NCBI RefSeq assembly: GCF_002875705.1
Contig: NZ_MCZZ01000109.1
Coordinates: 62,001-126,000, forward strand
Source: Vibrio sp. 10N.261.45.E2
GTDB lineage: Bacteria; Pseudomonadota; Gammaproteobacteria; Enterobacterales; Vibrionaceae
Length of the DNA stretch: 64,000 nt
Reading direction: 5' to 3'
Positions 1 through 9,998 of this stretch are shown one piece after another. The position numbers and the translations under genes are program-made. The stretch's first letter is position 1. Each line of letters opens with the position of its first letter. The notes beneath the pieces were generated by a model. That model ran no database searches and was not told the DNA's origin. It saw only the letters and a list, made by a program, of their open reading frames with translations.

Positions 1-234
1 AATCTGGATGTTCGCAGGCGTGCTAGCCAGTAGCTTAGCAATCAAGTCTAACTGACGAGCCGTTGTGTCTTTTGCGCCAGTTAGGTCAACAAGGTGCAGC
101 CAACCAGCGCCTGCTTGGTGATACAAATTAAACTGCTCTGCTGGGTCTACTTTGTATTCTGTTACTTGCCCGTAATCACCTTGGAATAAGCGAACTACTT
201 GGCCTTCAATTAAATCTAATGCGGGAATAATCAT
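1..234 (-). CDS. hisA: HisA, ProFAR isomerase (N-terminal part, runs off the window)
   Basis: Phosphoribosylformimino-5-aminoimidazole carboxamide ribotide isomerase, a cytoplasmic TIM-barrel enzyme that opens the ribose ring of ProFAR in histidine synthesis. Only the first 78 codons are present; the gene continues beyond base 1. The start [16 protein letters not shown] carries the family's first barrel strand with the catalytic Asp at residue 7, and LHLVDL follows near residues 46-51. It begins 43 nt after hisH and is the last his gene visible; hisF and hisIE would be expected further left. The call is firm although the C-terminal half is unseen. Confidence 0.95.
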   Translation of the reverse strand, partial: MIIPALDLIEGQVVRLFQGDYGQVTEYKVDPAEQFNLYHQAGAGWLHLVDLTGAKDTTARQLDLIAKLLASTPANIQI

Positions 235-277
235 TTACATTCCTTATATGGCAACGTTAGCCGCTGCCTAATCCTTA

Positions 278-892
278 TTACAATTCCAAGAAGTTCTGAA
301 TCAGCTTAGAGCCAGCTTTCGAAGAACGCTCTGGGTGGAACTGAACACCATAATAATTGCCACTTTGAACCGCCGCAGTGAACGGATTACCGTAATCACA
401 TTGTGCGATTGTGTAGTCACCCACTGGCATTGCAAAGCTATGAACAAAGTAGAAGTATTCTCCTTCTTCAATGTCTTTAAACAGAGGGTGATTAGGTGTT
501 GCCGTTACAGTGTTCCAACCCATGTGTGGTAATGGCAAGTCGCCCGTATCAAGTAAGCGAACTTCACCATCACACAAACCTAGACATTCAACTAACTCAT
601 CAGCCTTTTGGCCTTTCTCTTGAGACAGTTTGCCTAACAGCTGCATACCTAGACAGATACCAAGCAGAGGCTTCTCTACTTGCTTCACAAGGGTAACAAG
701 GTCACGCTCTTGTAGGTTCTTCATTGCCTCACTTGCTGTACCTACACCAGGTAGGAACAACTTGTCGGCAGCAAGAACAACTTCTGGTTCTTTTGAAATT
801 TCAACTGCGTAGCCCAAACGTTCAATCGCAAACTTCACTGAAGAAACGTTGGCACAACCAGTATCAATAATGACGACTTTTTGATCTTTCAT
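278..892 (-). CDS. hisH: HisH, glutamine amidotransferase subunit of IGP synthase
   Basis: Releases ammonia from glutamine for the HisF subunit, which forms imidazole glycerol phosphate and AICAR. The protein has 204 residues, normal for HisH. The class I amidotransferase triad is visible: nucleophile Cys80 in LLGICLGMQ, and His186 and Glu188 in VQFHPE. The frame is open further upstream into hisB, but [10 protein letters not shown] is the start matching the family, so the longer version is not used. It lies 25 nt after hisB and 43 nt before hisA in the histidine operon. Confidence 0.96.
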   Translation of the reverse strand: MKDQKVVIIDTGCANVSSVKFAIERLGYAVEISKEPEVVLAADKLFLPGVGTASEAMKNLQERDLVTLVKQVEKPLLGICLGMQLLGKLSQEKGQKADELVECLGLCDGEVRLLDTGDLPLPHMGWNTVTATPNHPLFKDIEEGEYFYFVHSFAMPVGDYTIAQCDYGNPFTAAVQSGNYYGVQFHPERSSKAGSKLIQNFLEL

Positions 893-917
893 TGTTTTTT
901 CCTTGCTAACGTTAGCC

Positions 918-2006
918 TTACAGGACGCCTTTGCTACTTGGTAACTCGTTACCTTCAACTTTGATTGCTTGGCGAAGAGTGCGACCAAACGCTTTGAACA
1001 GGCTCTCAATGATGTGGTGATCATTATTACCATCAGAAGAAAGGTGCAGCGTACAAGCCAATGTATCGGTCAGAGAACGGAAGAAGTGAACCACCATCTC
1101 TGTTGAAAGATCACCCACTTGTTCACGGCTGAACTTAGCATCGAATTTCAGGTATGGGCGACCAGAAAGGTCTAGCGCACACTGAGCCAAACACTCATCC
1201 ATAGGTAAACTGAAACCAAAGCGCCCAATGCCACGTTTGTCGCCTAGCGCATCTTTCAGAGCTTGGCCTAACGCAAGTGCTGTATCTTCTACTGTGTGGT
1301 GATCATCAATGTGCAAATCACCCTTCACAGTCAAGTTCATTTGGAAACCGCCGTGTGTTGCGATTTGATCAAGCATGTGGTCGAAGAAACCCATGCCAGT
1401 ATCGATCTTGTTACCACCGGTTTCATCAAGGTTTACCGCCACCTTAATGTCGGTTTCCTTAGTCGTACGAACCACTTCAGCAACGCGAGCGTTAACCGTC
1501 AGATCTTTAACGATTTGTGGCCAGTTCAATGTGCCTTCAGTTTCCGCATCCGGCCCGTATTGAATACCACGGATAGCCATGTTCTCTGCAAGTTGAAGAT
1601 CCGTCATTCGGTCGCCAATCACAACCGAGTGTTGGAAGTCGACTTTGCCGCCTTGTAGATACTCTTTAACCATACCCAGTTTTGGCTTACGGCAAGAGCA
1701 GTTGTCTTCGTCAAAGTGAGGGCAAATAAGCACGTCATCAAACTTAACGCCTTGAGATTCGAAGAACTCCATCATCATGTTGTGTGGCGCATCGAAATCT
1801 TCTTGTGGGTAGCTATCGGTACCTAGGCCATCTTGGTTAGTGACCATCACTAAGCGATAGCCAGCATCTTGTAATGCAAGCAGGCTAGGAATCACTAACG
1901 GTTCGAATTTTAGCTTGTCTAAACGGTCTACTTGAAAGTCAACTGGCGGCTCAACAATTAAGGTGCCGTCGCGGTCTATAAAAAGTATTTTCTGTTGTTT
2001 ACTCAC
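918..2006 (-). CDS. hisB: HisB, bifunctional histidinol-phosphatase / imidazoleglycerol-phosphate dehydratase
   Basis: Catalyses two histidine-pathway steps. The N-terminal HAD phosphatase domain (about residues 1-165) has the nucleophile motif FIDRDGT (Asp11, Asp13) and a Cys-rich zinc loop [12 protein letters not shown]. The C-terminal IGP dehydratase domain (about 170-362) has the metal-binding motifs [10 protein letters not shown] and DHHIIESLF. The fused 362-aa form is typical of gamma-proteobacteria. It is separated from hisC by an unusually long 131-nt gap holding an inverted repeat, whereas hisH follows after 25 nt. Confidence 0.97.
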   Translation of the reverse strand: MSKQQKILFIDRDGTLIVEPPVDFQVDRLDKLKFEPLVIPSLLALQDAGYRLVMVTNQDGLGTDSYPQEDFDAPHNMMMEFFESQGVKFDDVLICPHFDEDNCSCRKPKLGMVKEYLQGGKVDFQHSVVIGDRMTDLQLAENMAIRGIQYGPDAETEGTLNWPQIVKDLTVNARVAEVVRTTKETDIKVAVNLDETGGNKIDTGMGFFDHMLDQIATHGGFQMNLTVKGDLHIDDHHTVEDTALALGQALKDALGDKRGIGRFGFSLPMDECLAQCALDLSGRPYLKFDAKFSREQVGDLSTEMVVHFFRSLTDTLACTLHLSSDGNNDHHIIESLFKAFGRTLRQAIKVEGNELPSSKGVL

Positions 2007-2078
2007 TTGAACTTCCTTTTAATTTTAAATCTGGTGGCCTAGCTAAAATCAAACGCTAACCCAAAATATTGGTTTCAC

Positions 2079-2113
2079 TTGCCAGCTGGTGATGAATCAA
2101 CTCAAACTGGCAA
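2079..2113. repeat. Inverted repeat in the hisC-hisB gap
   Basis: TTGCCAG at 2079-2085 is mirrored by CTGGCAA at 2107-2113, with a 21-nt loop. It lies between the hisC stop and the hisB start, where his genes are usually almost contiguous. There is no U-run after it on the minus strand, so it does not look like a terminator. Confidence 0.5.
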
Positions 2114-2137
2114 ATGCTATTGCTGGTAAGCCTTTCG

Positions 2138-3187
<1,050 letters not shown>

Positions 3188-4483
3188 TTACTTAGCTTGG
3201 TTTAATTTTTCAACTCGGATAGTCACAGCACGTTTGTGTGCATCCAAGCCTTCGGCTTCCGCCATTGTTACTACAGTTGGAGCTAGGCTTTTTAAGCCAT
3301 CGGCTGTTAGCTCTTGTACTGTCATTCGCTTAGAGAAATCAGCCAAACCTAAACTTGAATAAGTCTTGGTATAACCGTAAGTCGGAAGAACGTGGTTTGT
3401 ACCAGATGCATAGTCACCTGCCGATTCTGGAGACCAGTCGCCAAGGAAGATTGAACCAGCATTATCAAGCAATGGCAGCAATTCACGTGGGTTCTTGGTT
3501 TGAACGATCAAGTGCTCTGGACCGTAGAAATTCGAAATCGCAATCGCTTGAGTGATCGATTCAGCAATGATGATTAAGCTTGAAGCCAATGCTTGCTGAG
3601 CGATGTTCGCACGAGATAACTCTTTCAGTTGCTTCTGAACGGCTTCTGTTACTTGGTCTGCAACCACGGGCGATGGTGTAACCAGTACAACCTGAGAATC
3701 AGGGCCGTGCTCCGCTTGGCTTAACAAGTCCGCTGCAATAAAGTCTGCATCTGCCGTTTCATCAGCAATCACCAACACTTCAGATGGGCCAGCAGGCATA
3801 TCAATCGCCGCGCCGCAGAAATCGTTGCTTACTTGGCGCTTAGCTTCGGTTACATAGGCATTACCCGGGCCGAAGATCTTATCGACTTTAGCCACGCTCT
3901 CGGTACCGTAAGCCATTGCAGCCACGGCTTGGCCACCACCGACGTTATACACCTCGTCGATCTTACAAAGCTTAGCGACATACAAGATTTCATCCGCGAT
4001 TGGCGGAGGTGAACAAAGCACTACCTTACGGCAACCTGCGATTTGAGCAGGAACACCTAACATAAGAACCGTTGACGGTAGTGGCGCACTGCCACCTGGA
4101 ATATAAAGACCAACAGTATTGATCGCGCGAGTCACTTGCTCACACACAACGCCCGGCTGTGTCTCAACTTTGATAGGTTGAGGCTTTTGAGCTTCGTGAA
4201 ACTTAGCAATGTTGCTATAAGCTTGCTCAAGCGCTTGCTTCATTTCTGGTGTTAGACGAGCACATGCCTCTTCGATTTCATTTGAACTGACTCGAATAGA
4301 TTCTGGAGTCACACCATCAAACTTTGCCGTCAGCTCTTTAAGCGCGGCATCGCCTTCATTTCGTACTTTTGCAATAACATCAGAAACAGTCGCTGTGATG
4401 TTTGCACCTTCAGTAATAGCTGGACGCTCTAATACCGAGTCTTGCTGTGATTCACTTAAAGCTTGCCAAACAACGGTTCTCAT
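3188..4483 (-). CDS. hisD: HisD, histidinol dehydrogenase
   Basis: Zinc enzyme performing the two NAD-dependent oxidations of histidinol to histidine. The 431-aa protein has the family signatures [12 protein letters not shown] and [14 protein letters not shown] and the catalytic FYGPEHL (Glu-His) segment. I chose the ATG at 4483 ([13 protein letters not shown]); an in-frame GTG at 4489 would add two residues and would overlap the hisG stop. Either way hisG and hisD lie end to end, consistent with coupled translation. Confidence 0.97.
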   Translation of the reverse strand: MRTVVWQALSESQQDSVLERPAITEGANITATVSDVIAKVRNEGDAALKELTAKFDGVTPESIRVSSNEIEEACARLTPEMKQALEQAYSNIAKFHEAQKPQPIKVETQPGVVCEQVTRAINTVGLYIPGGSAPLPSTVLMLGVPAQIAGCRKVVLCSPPPIADEILYVAKLCKIDEVYNVGGGQAVAAMAYGTESVAKVDKIFGPGNAYVTEAKRQVSNDFCGAAIDMPAGPSEVLVIADETADADFIAADLLSQAEHGPDSQVVLVTPSPVVADQVTEAVQKQLKELSRANIAQQALASSLIIIAESITQAIAISNFYGPEHLIVQTKNPRELLPLLDNAGSIFLGDWSPESAGDYASGTNHVLPTYGYTKTYSSLGLADFSKRMTVQELTADGLKSLAPTVVTMAEAEGLDAHKRAVTIRVEKLNQAK

Positions 4484-4488
4484 CGTCA

Positions 4489-5385
4489 CTACCCCATCAT
4501 TTTTTCGATTGGTAATACTAGAATCGAGCTTGCACCCAACTCTTTCAGCTGCTCCATTGTTTCCCAGAACAAGTTCTCTGTACTTACTAGGTGAACAGCA
4601 ACTTTATCTTTGTCTGTTGATAGTGGAAGAACCGTTGGATCTTCAGCACCAGGCAGTAGCGCTTTGATTTGCTCTAGCTGAGATGTTGGCGCGTGAAGCA
4701 TGATGTACTTCGACTCTTTCGCTTGCTGAACACCCTGCATACGAGTCAGTAGTTTTTCAATCAATGCGGTTTTGTCTGCGTCGAACTCACCAACACGTTG
4801 AATCAGTGTTGCTTTCGATTGGAAGATAGCTTCTGCTTCTTTTAGGCCGTTTGCTTCTAGCGTTGCACCTGTAGAAACTAAATCTGCGATAGCGTCTGCT
4901 AGGCCTGCGCGAGGAGCAACTTCAACCGAGCCTGTTAGCATACAAGTGCTGAATTCAACACCCTGCTCATCCATGTAGGCTTTCAGTAGTTGTGGGTAAG
5001 TTGTCGCGATGCGTTTGCCCGCTAAGTCTTGTGGGCCGTTGTATTCTTCATCTTTGTTGATAGCGATAGAAAGACGGCAACCACCGAAGTCTAGACGGCG
5101 TAGTGTGCGAAACTCTGATGGTTCTTTTAGAGCAACACGGTCTAGGCGAACTTCTTCCAGTTCATTCTCACCGATAAAACCAAGGTCAACCACACCATCC
5201 ATGATAAGACCTGGGATGTCATCATCACGAACTAATAACAAGTCGATTGGCATATTTAGTGAATGAACAACTAGGCGCTCACCCATGATGTTAAATTTAA
5301 CACCACATTTTTTAAGTAGGTCTTGGCACTCTTTACTTAAGCGACCTTTCTTTTGAATTGCGATTCTTAGGCGTTGTGTCTGCAT
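4489..5385 (-). CDS. hisG: HisG, ATP phosphoribosyltransferase (long form)
   Basis: First and feedback-inhibited step of histidine synthesis: ATP plus PRPP gives phosphoribosyl-ATP. At 298 residues it is the long form with a C-terminal regulatory domain, so no HisZ partner is needed. Conserved segments include [12 protein letters not shown] at the N-terminus, [20 protein letters not shown] and [13 protein letters not shown]. The ATG at 5385 is preceded by AGGGA; upstream in-frame TTG is ignored. It is the first structural gene of the operon and follows an attenuator. Confidence 0.97.
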   Translation of the reverse strand: MQTQRLRIAIQKKGRLSKECQDLLKKCGVKFNIMGERLVVHSLNMPIDLLLVRDDDIPGLIMDGVVDLGFIGENELEEVRLDRVALKEPSEFRTLRRLDFGGCRLSIAINKDEEYNGPQDLAGKRIATTYPQLLKAYMDEQGVEFSTCMLTGSVEVAPRAGLADAIADLVSTGATLEANGLKEAEAIFQSKATLIQRVGEFDADKTALIEKLLTRMQGVQQAKESKYIMLHAPTSQLEQIKALLPGAEDPTVLPLSTDKDKVAVHLVSTENLFWETMEQLKELGASSILVLPIEKMMG

Positions 5386-5441
5386 TGCTGTATCCCTGTG
5401 CAAATGTTTGAATTTATTGATTATTTAAAAGCGCTAAAACT

Positions 5442-5478
5442 AAAAAACCCTCGGAAGACTTTGTCATCCCGAGGGTTT
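5442..5478 (-). terminator. his attenuator (intrinsic terminator ahead of hisG)
   Basis: AAACCCTCGG (5445-5454) pairs perfectly with CCGAGGGTTT (5469-5478), and on the minus strand the stem is followed by six U. It lies between the histidine-rich leader peptide and hisG, where a his attenuator belongs. A second helix, CCGGGAG (5504-5510) with CTCCCGG (5519-5525), lies just upstream and is suited to the pausing or antiterminator role. Confidence 0.9.
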
Positions 5479-5549
5479 AAATCTAAATTCTTTGACTTAA
5501 CCTCCGGGAGAATTCTTGCTCCCGGGTATACGTAAATCTCCCCGAAAGA

Positions 5550-5597
5550 CTAGATAGGGTGATGATGGTGATGAATGTTCATTACTAATTTACGCAT
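5550..5597 (-). CDS. hisL: HisL, his operon leader peptide
   Basis: A 15-codon reading frame, MRKLVMNIHHHHHPI then TAG, with five consecutive histidine codons (residues 9-13). It lies upstream of the attenuator and hisG. By the established E. coli/Salmonella mechanism, ribosome stalling at these codons when charged histidyl-tRNA is scarce prevents the terminator from forming. An AAGAG ribosome binding site precedes the ATG. The histidine run is shorter than the seven of E. coli. Confidence 0.92.
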   Translation of the reverse strand: MRKLVMNIHHHHHPI

Positions 5598-5634
5598 ACT
5601 TATAAGCTCTTCAGTTGTTTGCTTTCTTGTCTCC

Positions 5635-5663
5635 ACACTAACTAAGCTGGGATCCTTTTTCAA
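5635..5663 (-). promoter_or_regulatory. Candidate his operon promoter
   Basis: On the minus strand TTGAAA (5658-5663) and TAGTGT (5635-5640) are separated by 17 nt and would start transcription about 30 nt before hisL. The -35 is good and the -10 matches only three of six consensus positions, so this is a position-supported guess. Confidence 0.4.
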
Positions 5664-5711
5664 CCATTTATTCGAACTTTTTTCACGAAACTTAAAATTA
5701 AATTAACAAGC

Positions 5712-5738
5712 ACAAAAAAGGGAGGCCAACGCCTCCCT
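5712..5738 (-). terminator. Terminator of the lysW-like transporter gene
   Basis: AGGGAGGC pairs with GCCTCCCT around a CAAC loop (5719-5738), followed on the minus strand by six U. It sits 26 nt after the transporter stop codon and insulates the his promoter downstream. Confidence 0.85.
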
Positions 5739-5764
5739 GATAGTTTACTGATTAACTTTCGGTT

Positions 5765-7357
5765 TTAGCTTTTGCACGTCGCCATTTTACAGCGAGAGAA
5801 ATAAGCCAATGCAAAACAAACAGCCACAAACGTTAGAGACGCTGCGCCAAATGCGATGCCAATTGAAGATGTCATACCTAGGGTAATGAAACCAATGCAC
5901 GATACGAACGCCACAGACAACGCGTAAGGAAGCTGAGTCGATACGTGGTCAATGTGGTTACAACGAGCACCTGTAGAAGACAGAATCGTTGTGTCTGAGA
6001 TTGGAGAACAGTGGTCACCAAATACAGCACCCGCTAGAACCGCACTTAGCATCGGCAAAATTAGCGCGATGTCAGATGCAGCAGCCATGTCACCCGCGAT
6101 AGGTAGCATAATACCGAACGTACCCCAAGATGTACCTGTCGAGAACGCCATAACGCCAGCAAGAAGGAACAAAATAACGGGTAGCCAGTGGTAATCAATG
6201 CTGCCTGTTACTAAAGACGATAGGTAAGAACCTGTTTTCATGTCGCCGATTACAGAACCGATAGTCCAAGCGAACACAAGAATCAGGATAGCGCCAAACA
6301 TAGAGCTTGCGCCAATCCACATCGTTCTTGCGATGTCTGCCATAGACAGCTTCTGCTTAAATACCGTCGCTAGTGCAACTAGTAGGCCAATGATGCCACC
6401 GTAAACAAGAGACTTACCTACATCTGTGTTTTCAAACGCACCTAGAAGGTTAAATGCTTCACCATCAGCAGCAAGCGCTTGGCCCCCTGTGTAAAGCATT
6501 GCAGCAACTGTTGCTACGATTAGCGATACGATTGGCATAACTAGATCAGAAACAGAACCATTTTCGCTCTCTTCGATGTCTAGCTCTTCATTTAGATCGT
6601 GCGCTTGCTTTTGATCGTTGTCGCCTTCAAAGCCACGACCTTGAGATGCTTCAATCTCATGCTCACGCATTTTACCAACATCTAGGCCGAACCATGCCAC
6701 AGCAAACACCATTAGTAGTGCGAACACAGCGTAGAAGTTCATTGGGATAAGACGAACGTAAGCACCCAGTGCAGAATACTCTGTCACACCGTGTGTCACT
6801 AAGATGCCGCCAATGATAGTGATGATGTAAGCACCCCAGCTAGAAGCAGGCATAATCACACACATAGGAGCAGCCGTTGAATCTAGGATATAAGCAAGCT
6901 TAGCGCGAGATACGTAGAAACGGTCTGTTACAGGGCGAGAGATAGCACCAACCGCTAGGCTGTTAAAGTAGTCATCAACAAAGATGAATACACCTAAGAA
7001 AGCAGCAAGTAGTTTTGAACCACGTTTGCTCTTAACGCGAGACTGTGCCCATTCAGCAAATGCACGAGTACCACCAGACAGCGTTAGTAGTGCAGTAGTC
7101 ATTCCAAGAATGATTAGGAATGCAATGATGCTCATGTTCCAAGTGTTAATGCCGCCATCTTCGATGAAAACACCAGATGCTTTAGTAAACACGTAACTCG
7201 CTGCATTAACTACAGAGTAGTCAGCAAGTAGAATCGCACCCATGATGATACCGACACCCAAAGAAACCAATACACGGCGGGTAACAATAGCAAGACTTAA
7301 AGCCACAAGAGGCGGAAGCAAAGATAAAGGTGATGTTGCAAAATCTATTAAATTCAT
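5765..7357 (-). CDS. NhaC-superfamily transporter, probable lysine transporter (LysW type)
   Basis: Inner-membrane secondary transporter of 530 residues with about eleven or twelve hydrophobic segments. It belongs to the Na+/H+ antiporter NhaC superfamily, with conserved stretches such as DSTAAPMCVIMPASSWGAY and FGDHCSPISDTTILSSTG. An acidic hydrophilic loop (about residues 235-270) splits the two halves. Start chosen at MNLIDFATSP; three further in-frame residues are possible. The 5' leader is a lysine riboswitch, so lysine uptake or export is more likely than plain sodium/proton exchange; comparative work on LYS elements named such NhaC-like proteins LysW. Substrate is inferred from regulation, not shown by the protein. 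Confidence 0.85.
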   Translation of the reverse strand: MNLIDFATSPLSLLPPLVALSLAIVTRRVLVSLGVGIIMGAILLADYSVVNAASYVFTKASGVFIEDGGINTWNMSIIAFLIILGMTTALLTLSGGTRAFAEWAQSRVKSKRGSKLLAAFLGVFIFVDDYFNSLAVGAISRPVTDRFYVSRAKLAYILDSTAAPMCVIMPASSWGAYIITIIGGILVTHGVTEYSALGAYVRLIPMNFYAVFALLMVFAVAWFGLDVGKMREHEIEASQGRGFEGDNDQKQAHDLNEELDIEESENGSVSDLVMPIVSLIVATVAAMLYTGGQALAADGEAFNLLGAFENTDVGKSLVYGGIIGLLVALATVFKQKLSMADIARTMWIGASSMFGAILILVFAWTIGSVIGDMKTGSYLSSLVTGSIDYHWLPVILFLLAGVMAFSTGTSWGTFGIMLPIAGDMAAASDIALILPMLSAVLAGAVFGDHCSPISDTTILSSTGARCNHIDHVSTQLPYALSVAFVSCIGFITLGMTSSIGIAFGAASLTFVAVCFALAYFSRCKMATCKS

Positions 7358-7393
7358 GATCTTCAAAAACCAGTTTTTTATTTGGCTAGAGAT

Positions 7394-7480
7394 CTACTGC
7401 AGACAAACTTGATACGACTGACCAAGCTCATGTTGAACTAAGCGAAAGGGAAGTGAACACTTCACCCAACCCTACAGTAG
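7394..7480 (-). promoter_or_regulatory. Lysine riboswitch expression platform
   Basis: In the RNA, CUACUGUAG at 7472-7480, which contains the 3' strand of aptamer helix P1, can pair over nine positions (one G-U) with CUGCAGUAG at 7394-7402. Between them GAAGUG/CACUUC (about 7450-7466) forms a hairpin with only a short U stretch after it. The two states are mutually exclusive with P1, as expected for a switch. Whether control is transcriptional or translational cannot be read directly. Confidence 0.55.
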
Positions 7481-7640
7481 CGCTCCATAGTTTAAAATTA
7501 AGACTATGGCAGTGTTGTACCTATTGAGCACAACCCCAGCAAATTGCTTAGATATACAATTTACTTCGGCAATTACACCTTTCATTCCCGTTCATTGGCA
7601 TCACCCCAACGGAAGTTACTTTTTATAATTGCACCTCTAC
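7474..7640 (-). promoter_or_regulatory. Lysine riboswitch (L-box) aptamer
   Basis: Read on the minus strand, the leader contains the conserved lysine-aptamer blocks in order: GUAGAGGUGC with an AGUA element soon after, GAAAGGUGUAAUUGCCGAAG, a GCUGGGGUUG strand, ACACUGCCAUAG, and the closing UGGAGCGCUACUG. GUAG at the 5' end pairs with CUAC at the 3' end to make P1. Block order, spacing and closing helix agree with the known L-box architecture, and the element lies 117 nt before the transporter start. Confidence 0.92.
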
Positions 7641-8012
7641 GTGCGATAACATTATTAACCGTGTAAACCAGAGTTTAACAACAAATTAACCAAAGCCTCG
7701 CATCAGGTAGCCGCAATTGTACTCATCAAGAGCAACAATGCAACATATCATTCCGAGAAAACGTAGCTTTTTGTTAATGAACTAATCAGTAGAAGAATAG
7801 TCCACATAAGTTAACTACTCCACCAGTCACATATCCGTTTTTAAGATAATTTTAATAATTATTATAAATTCGATAGAAATAGAGCTGTGAATTTTCAACC
7901 ATTCATCTCACTTTTATATTTAAATATGTAATAGAAGAAATACTATTTGTTTTATTCCTAGGCTCTGTTTATTATTAGGAGGATTATTTAGTTTACCTTG
8001 ATGGAAAATATC
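7641..8012. other. AT-rich divergent intergenic region upstream of hns
   Basis: No gene is seen. The left side must carry the riboswitch-controlled promoter on the minus strand and the right side the hns promoter. The part from about 7840 to 7975 is strongly AT-rich with A and T tracts, the kind of DNA H-NS binds. A good AGGAGG lies at 7976-7982, too far from the chosen hns ATG to be its normal ribosome binding site. Confidence 0.5.
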
Positions 8013-8423
8013 ATGTCTGAATTAACAAAAACTCTATTAAATATCCGCAGCCTTCGTGCGTTCTCACGTGAATTAACTCTTGAGCAACTTGAAGAAGCAC
8101 TAGACAAGCTGACCATTGTTGTACAAGAGCGTCAAGAGTCTGAAGCTGAAGAACGTGCTGCTAAAGCTGAGCAAGAAGCGAAACTTTCTGCTATTGCTGA
8201 ACAAATTGCAAAAGACGGAATTGATGTTGCCGATCTTATTGCTGCACTTTCTGGTGAAGCAAAATCTAAAACAACAAAAGCTAAACGCGCTCCTCGCCCA
8301 GCGAAATACAAATACGTAGACGCAAACGGCGACGAGAAGACTTGGACAGGTCAAGGCCGTACGCCTTCAGCTATCCAAGAACAGCTAGATGCTGGTAAAT
8401 CTCTAGAAGAGTTTGCTATCTAA
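8013..8423 (+). CDS. hns: H-NS family nucleoid-associated silencer
   Basis: DNA-bridging repressor of AT-rich and horizontally acquired DNA. The 136-aa protein has the N-terminal helical dimerisation domain, with start MSELTKTLLNIRSLRAFSR close to the E. coli protein, a charged coiled-coil middle (about 20-70), a lysine-rich linker (84-98) and the C-terminal DNA-binding motif TWTGQGRTP at residues 110-118. In-frame TTG (7998) and ATG (8001) codons could add up to five residues, but homology favours 8013. AT-rich upstream DNA suggests autoregulation, as known for hns. Confidence 0.95.
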   Translation: MSELTKTLLNIRSLRAFSRELTLEQLEEALDKLTIVVQERQESEAEERAAKAEQEAKLSAIAEQIAKDGIDVADLIAALSGEAKSKTTKAKRAPRPAKYKYVDANGDEKTWTGQGRTPSAIQEQLDAGKSLEEFAI

Positions 8424-8523
8424 ACATTTAGTTTACTTGGCGAGTAATCAATTACACGCTAAGCAATAGAATTAATATTTAAGTCGACCAAAGTATTATT
8501 TACGACTTCAATATATTCAGAAA

Positions 8524-8553
8524 CAAAAAAGGCTCCTTTCGGAGCCTTTTTTA
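8524..8553. terminator. Bidirectional terminator between hns and gsk
   Basis: AAGGCTCC and GGAGCCTT form a stem around a short loop, with A-run on the left and T-run on the right, so it can end both convergent transcripts. Confidence 0.85.
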
Positions 8554-8617
8554 TATTTATACCATCAGTATTAGAAACAAGCTAAAACTGACAGTACTAC
8601 TGATTAAAGAAAGTCGC

Positions 8618-9922
8618 TTATCTTTCCCAGTACGCTTCTTCTAGGCTATCTTCTCTTTCAGGAAGGCCGCGAGATAAACGTGGAGAGTGTTGAACTAACA
8701 CTTCATAGCTAGCACGGTTTGAATATTTACAAACTTGTGAGAATGAAGAATACGTCAAGAATGAATGCTGGTGCTTACTTGAATTTGGCACGTTTTCTTT
8801 GTGGTACTTATTAGCAGCCATATCATGTAATAAAGCTGATAACGCAGCATCACCTGCACCATTGGTGTTTTTGATCTTTTCTGGACCACCCATGTATGGC
8901 GCAATGTGCGAGTACACTTTAGTTGGGTTTTCACATAACTCTTTATGGGCAGGACGACTAAATTCAAAACGGTTGAATTCAGCAATTGAACCTGGAAGTA
9001 AAGGCAGTGACGTTTCACGCTTAGCTGCATCTTCCGTGTAGCCAGCCATGAATAGGCCAACAGGGCCGGCTGTACATAGAACAAGGTCTACCCACTCTAG
9101 TGCTTTATCTGATGCAGCAAGAGGATCGCTTTCACCCGTTAATGCTTCAGCTTCGTCTTCATTCATTGCAACAACCGTTACGTGTTGCTCTAAGAAGTCT
9201 TTCCAGAATTCTGGATCGTCTTGAATAACGAATTTAGTACCAAGGGTTAAAACAACGGGTACGTCGTATTTCTTCGCGTATTCGATCGCTTTCATTGTTG
9301 CTTCTGGCATAGGATCGCCAGGCTTACAACGAACTAAATAAGCCGTTAATACTAAAGCAGAAGCACTTTTGAAGATTTTTTCAGGAATGCTTTCTGGTTT
9401 TAATTGGTTCATTTGTCCTTCGCTAATTGCGAAAGTACGTTCACCATCTTCTGTAATTAATGCAAAGCAGCGACCAATTGCGCCATCTACCCCTTGTAAA
9501 TGGTTCAGATCCATTCTGCTTGATGTATTACATAAATAGCGGTAACCGTAGCTACCAATCTTAATATCTTGGCTCATTACACCTAACAGTGTTGAACGGT
9601 CATCAGCCAGTACTGAATAGTTGTGTAATGTGTTACCAATTGTGCCACCAGCGTATTCATTGGTAATCAGGCACTGATCTTTTAATTCTTGATATAAAGA
9701 TTCAGCGGCTTCATCACCAATAACCAGTGAATGTCCCTTGCTCAAACCATACTTCTCAATAAGATCAGTACTCACCTTAGCTTCAATATCCACCAAAGTT
9801 TGGTCGATACCGATAATATGAGTGCGTGACATTCTTTTGCTGCTTTGAGCTTGGCTCACTAAAGGATCACGAGCGTGAACCGGAAAGTAGTGCTTTGATT
9901 TACGTTGTCCAGGGAATTTCAT
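8618..9922 (-). CDS. gsk: Gsk, inosine-guanosine kinase
   Basis: PfkB-family nucleoside kinase of purine salvage, phosphorylating inosine and guanosine to IMP and GMP with ATP. Its 434 residues equal the E. coli length, and it begins MKFPGQRKSKHYFPVHARDPL. Visible motifs are GGTIGNTLHNYSVL, the MNEDEAEALTGESDPL stretch and the PfkB anion-hole signature NTNGAGDAALSALLHD. A PurR-type palindrome lies 77 nt upstream of the start, which fits control by purine supply. It converges with hns on a shared terminator. Confidence 0.97.
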   Translation of the reverse strand: MKFPGQRKSKHYFPVHARDPLVSQAQSSKRMSRTHIIGIDQTLVDIEAKVSTDLIEKYGLSKGHSLVIGDEAAESLYQELKDQCLITNEYAGGTIGNTLHNYSVLADDRSTLLGVMSQDIKIGSYGYRYLCNTSSRMDLNHLQGVDGAIGRCFALITEDGERTFAISEGQMNQLKPESIPEKIFKSASALVLTAYLVRCKPGDPMPEATMKAIEYAKKYDVPVVLTLGTKFVIQDDPEFWKDFLEQHVTVVAMNEDEAEALTGESDPLAASDKALEWVDLVLCTAGPVGLFMAGYTEDAAKRETSLPLLPGSIAEFNRFEFSRPAHKELCENPTKVYSHIAPYMGGPEKIKNTNGAGDAALSALLHDMAANKYHKENVPNSSKHQHSFLTYSSFSQVCKYSNRASYEVLVQHSPRLSRGLPEREDSLEEAYWER

Positions 9923-9998
9923 AGGGCTAGTCTAAGTCAAGGGGAAATAGGTGGCGGATTCTACCGCGCTATATTTAACGCGGCAATCTCTCAAACTA

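Noticed and set aside
893-1033. 47-residue N-terminal extension of hisH
   Set aside because: It overlaps hisB in another frame and is absent from HisH proteins; [10 protein letters not shown] is the real start.
4487-4489. GTG start for hisD
   Set aside because: Would add two residues only; the ATG at 4483 fits the family and its spacing from GGGG better.
6984-7196. 70-codon plus-strand frame inside the transporter gene
   Set aside because: It is antisense to a conserved membrane protein and is best explained as a frame shadow.
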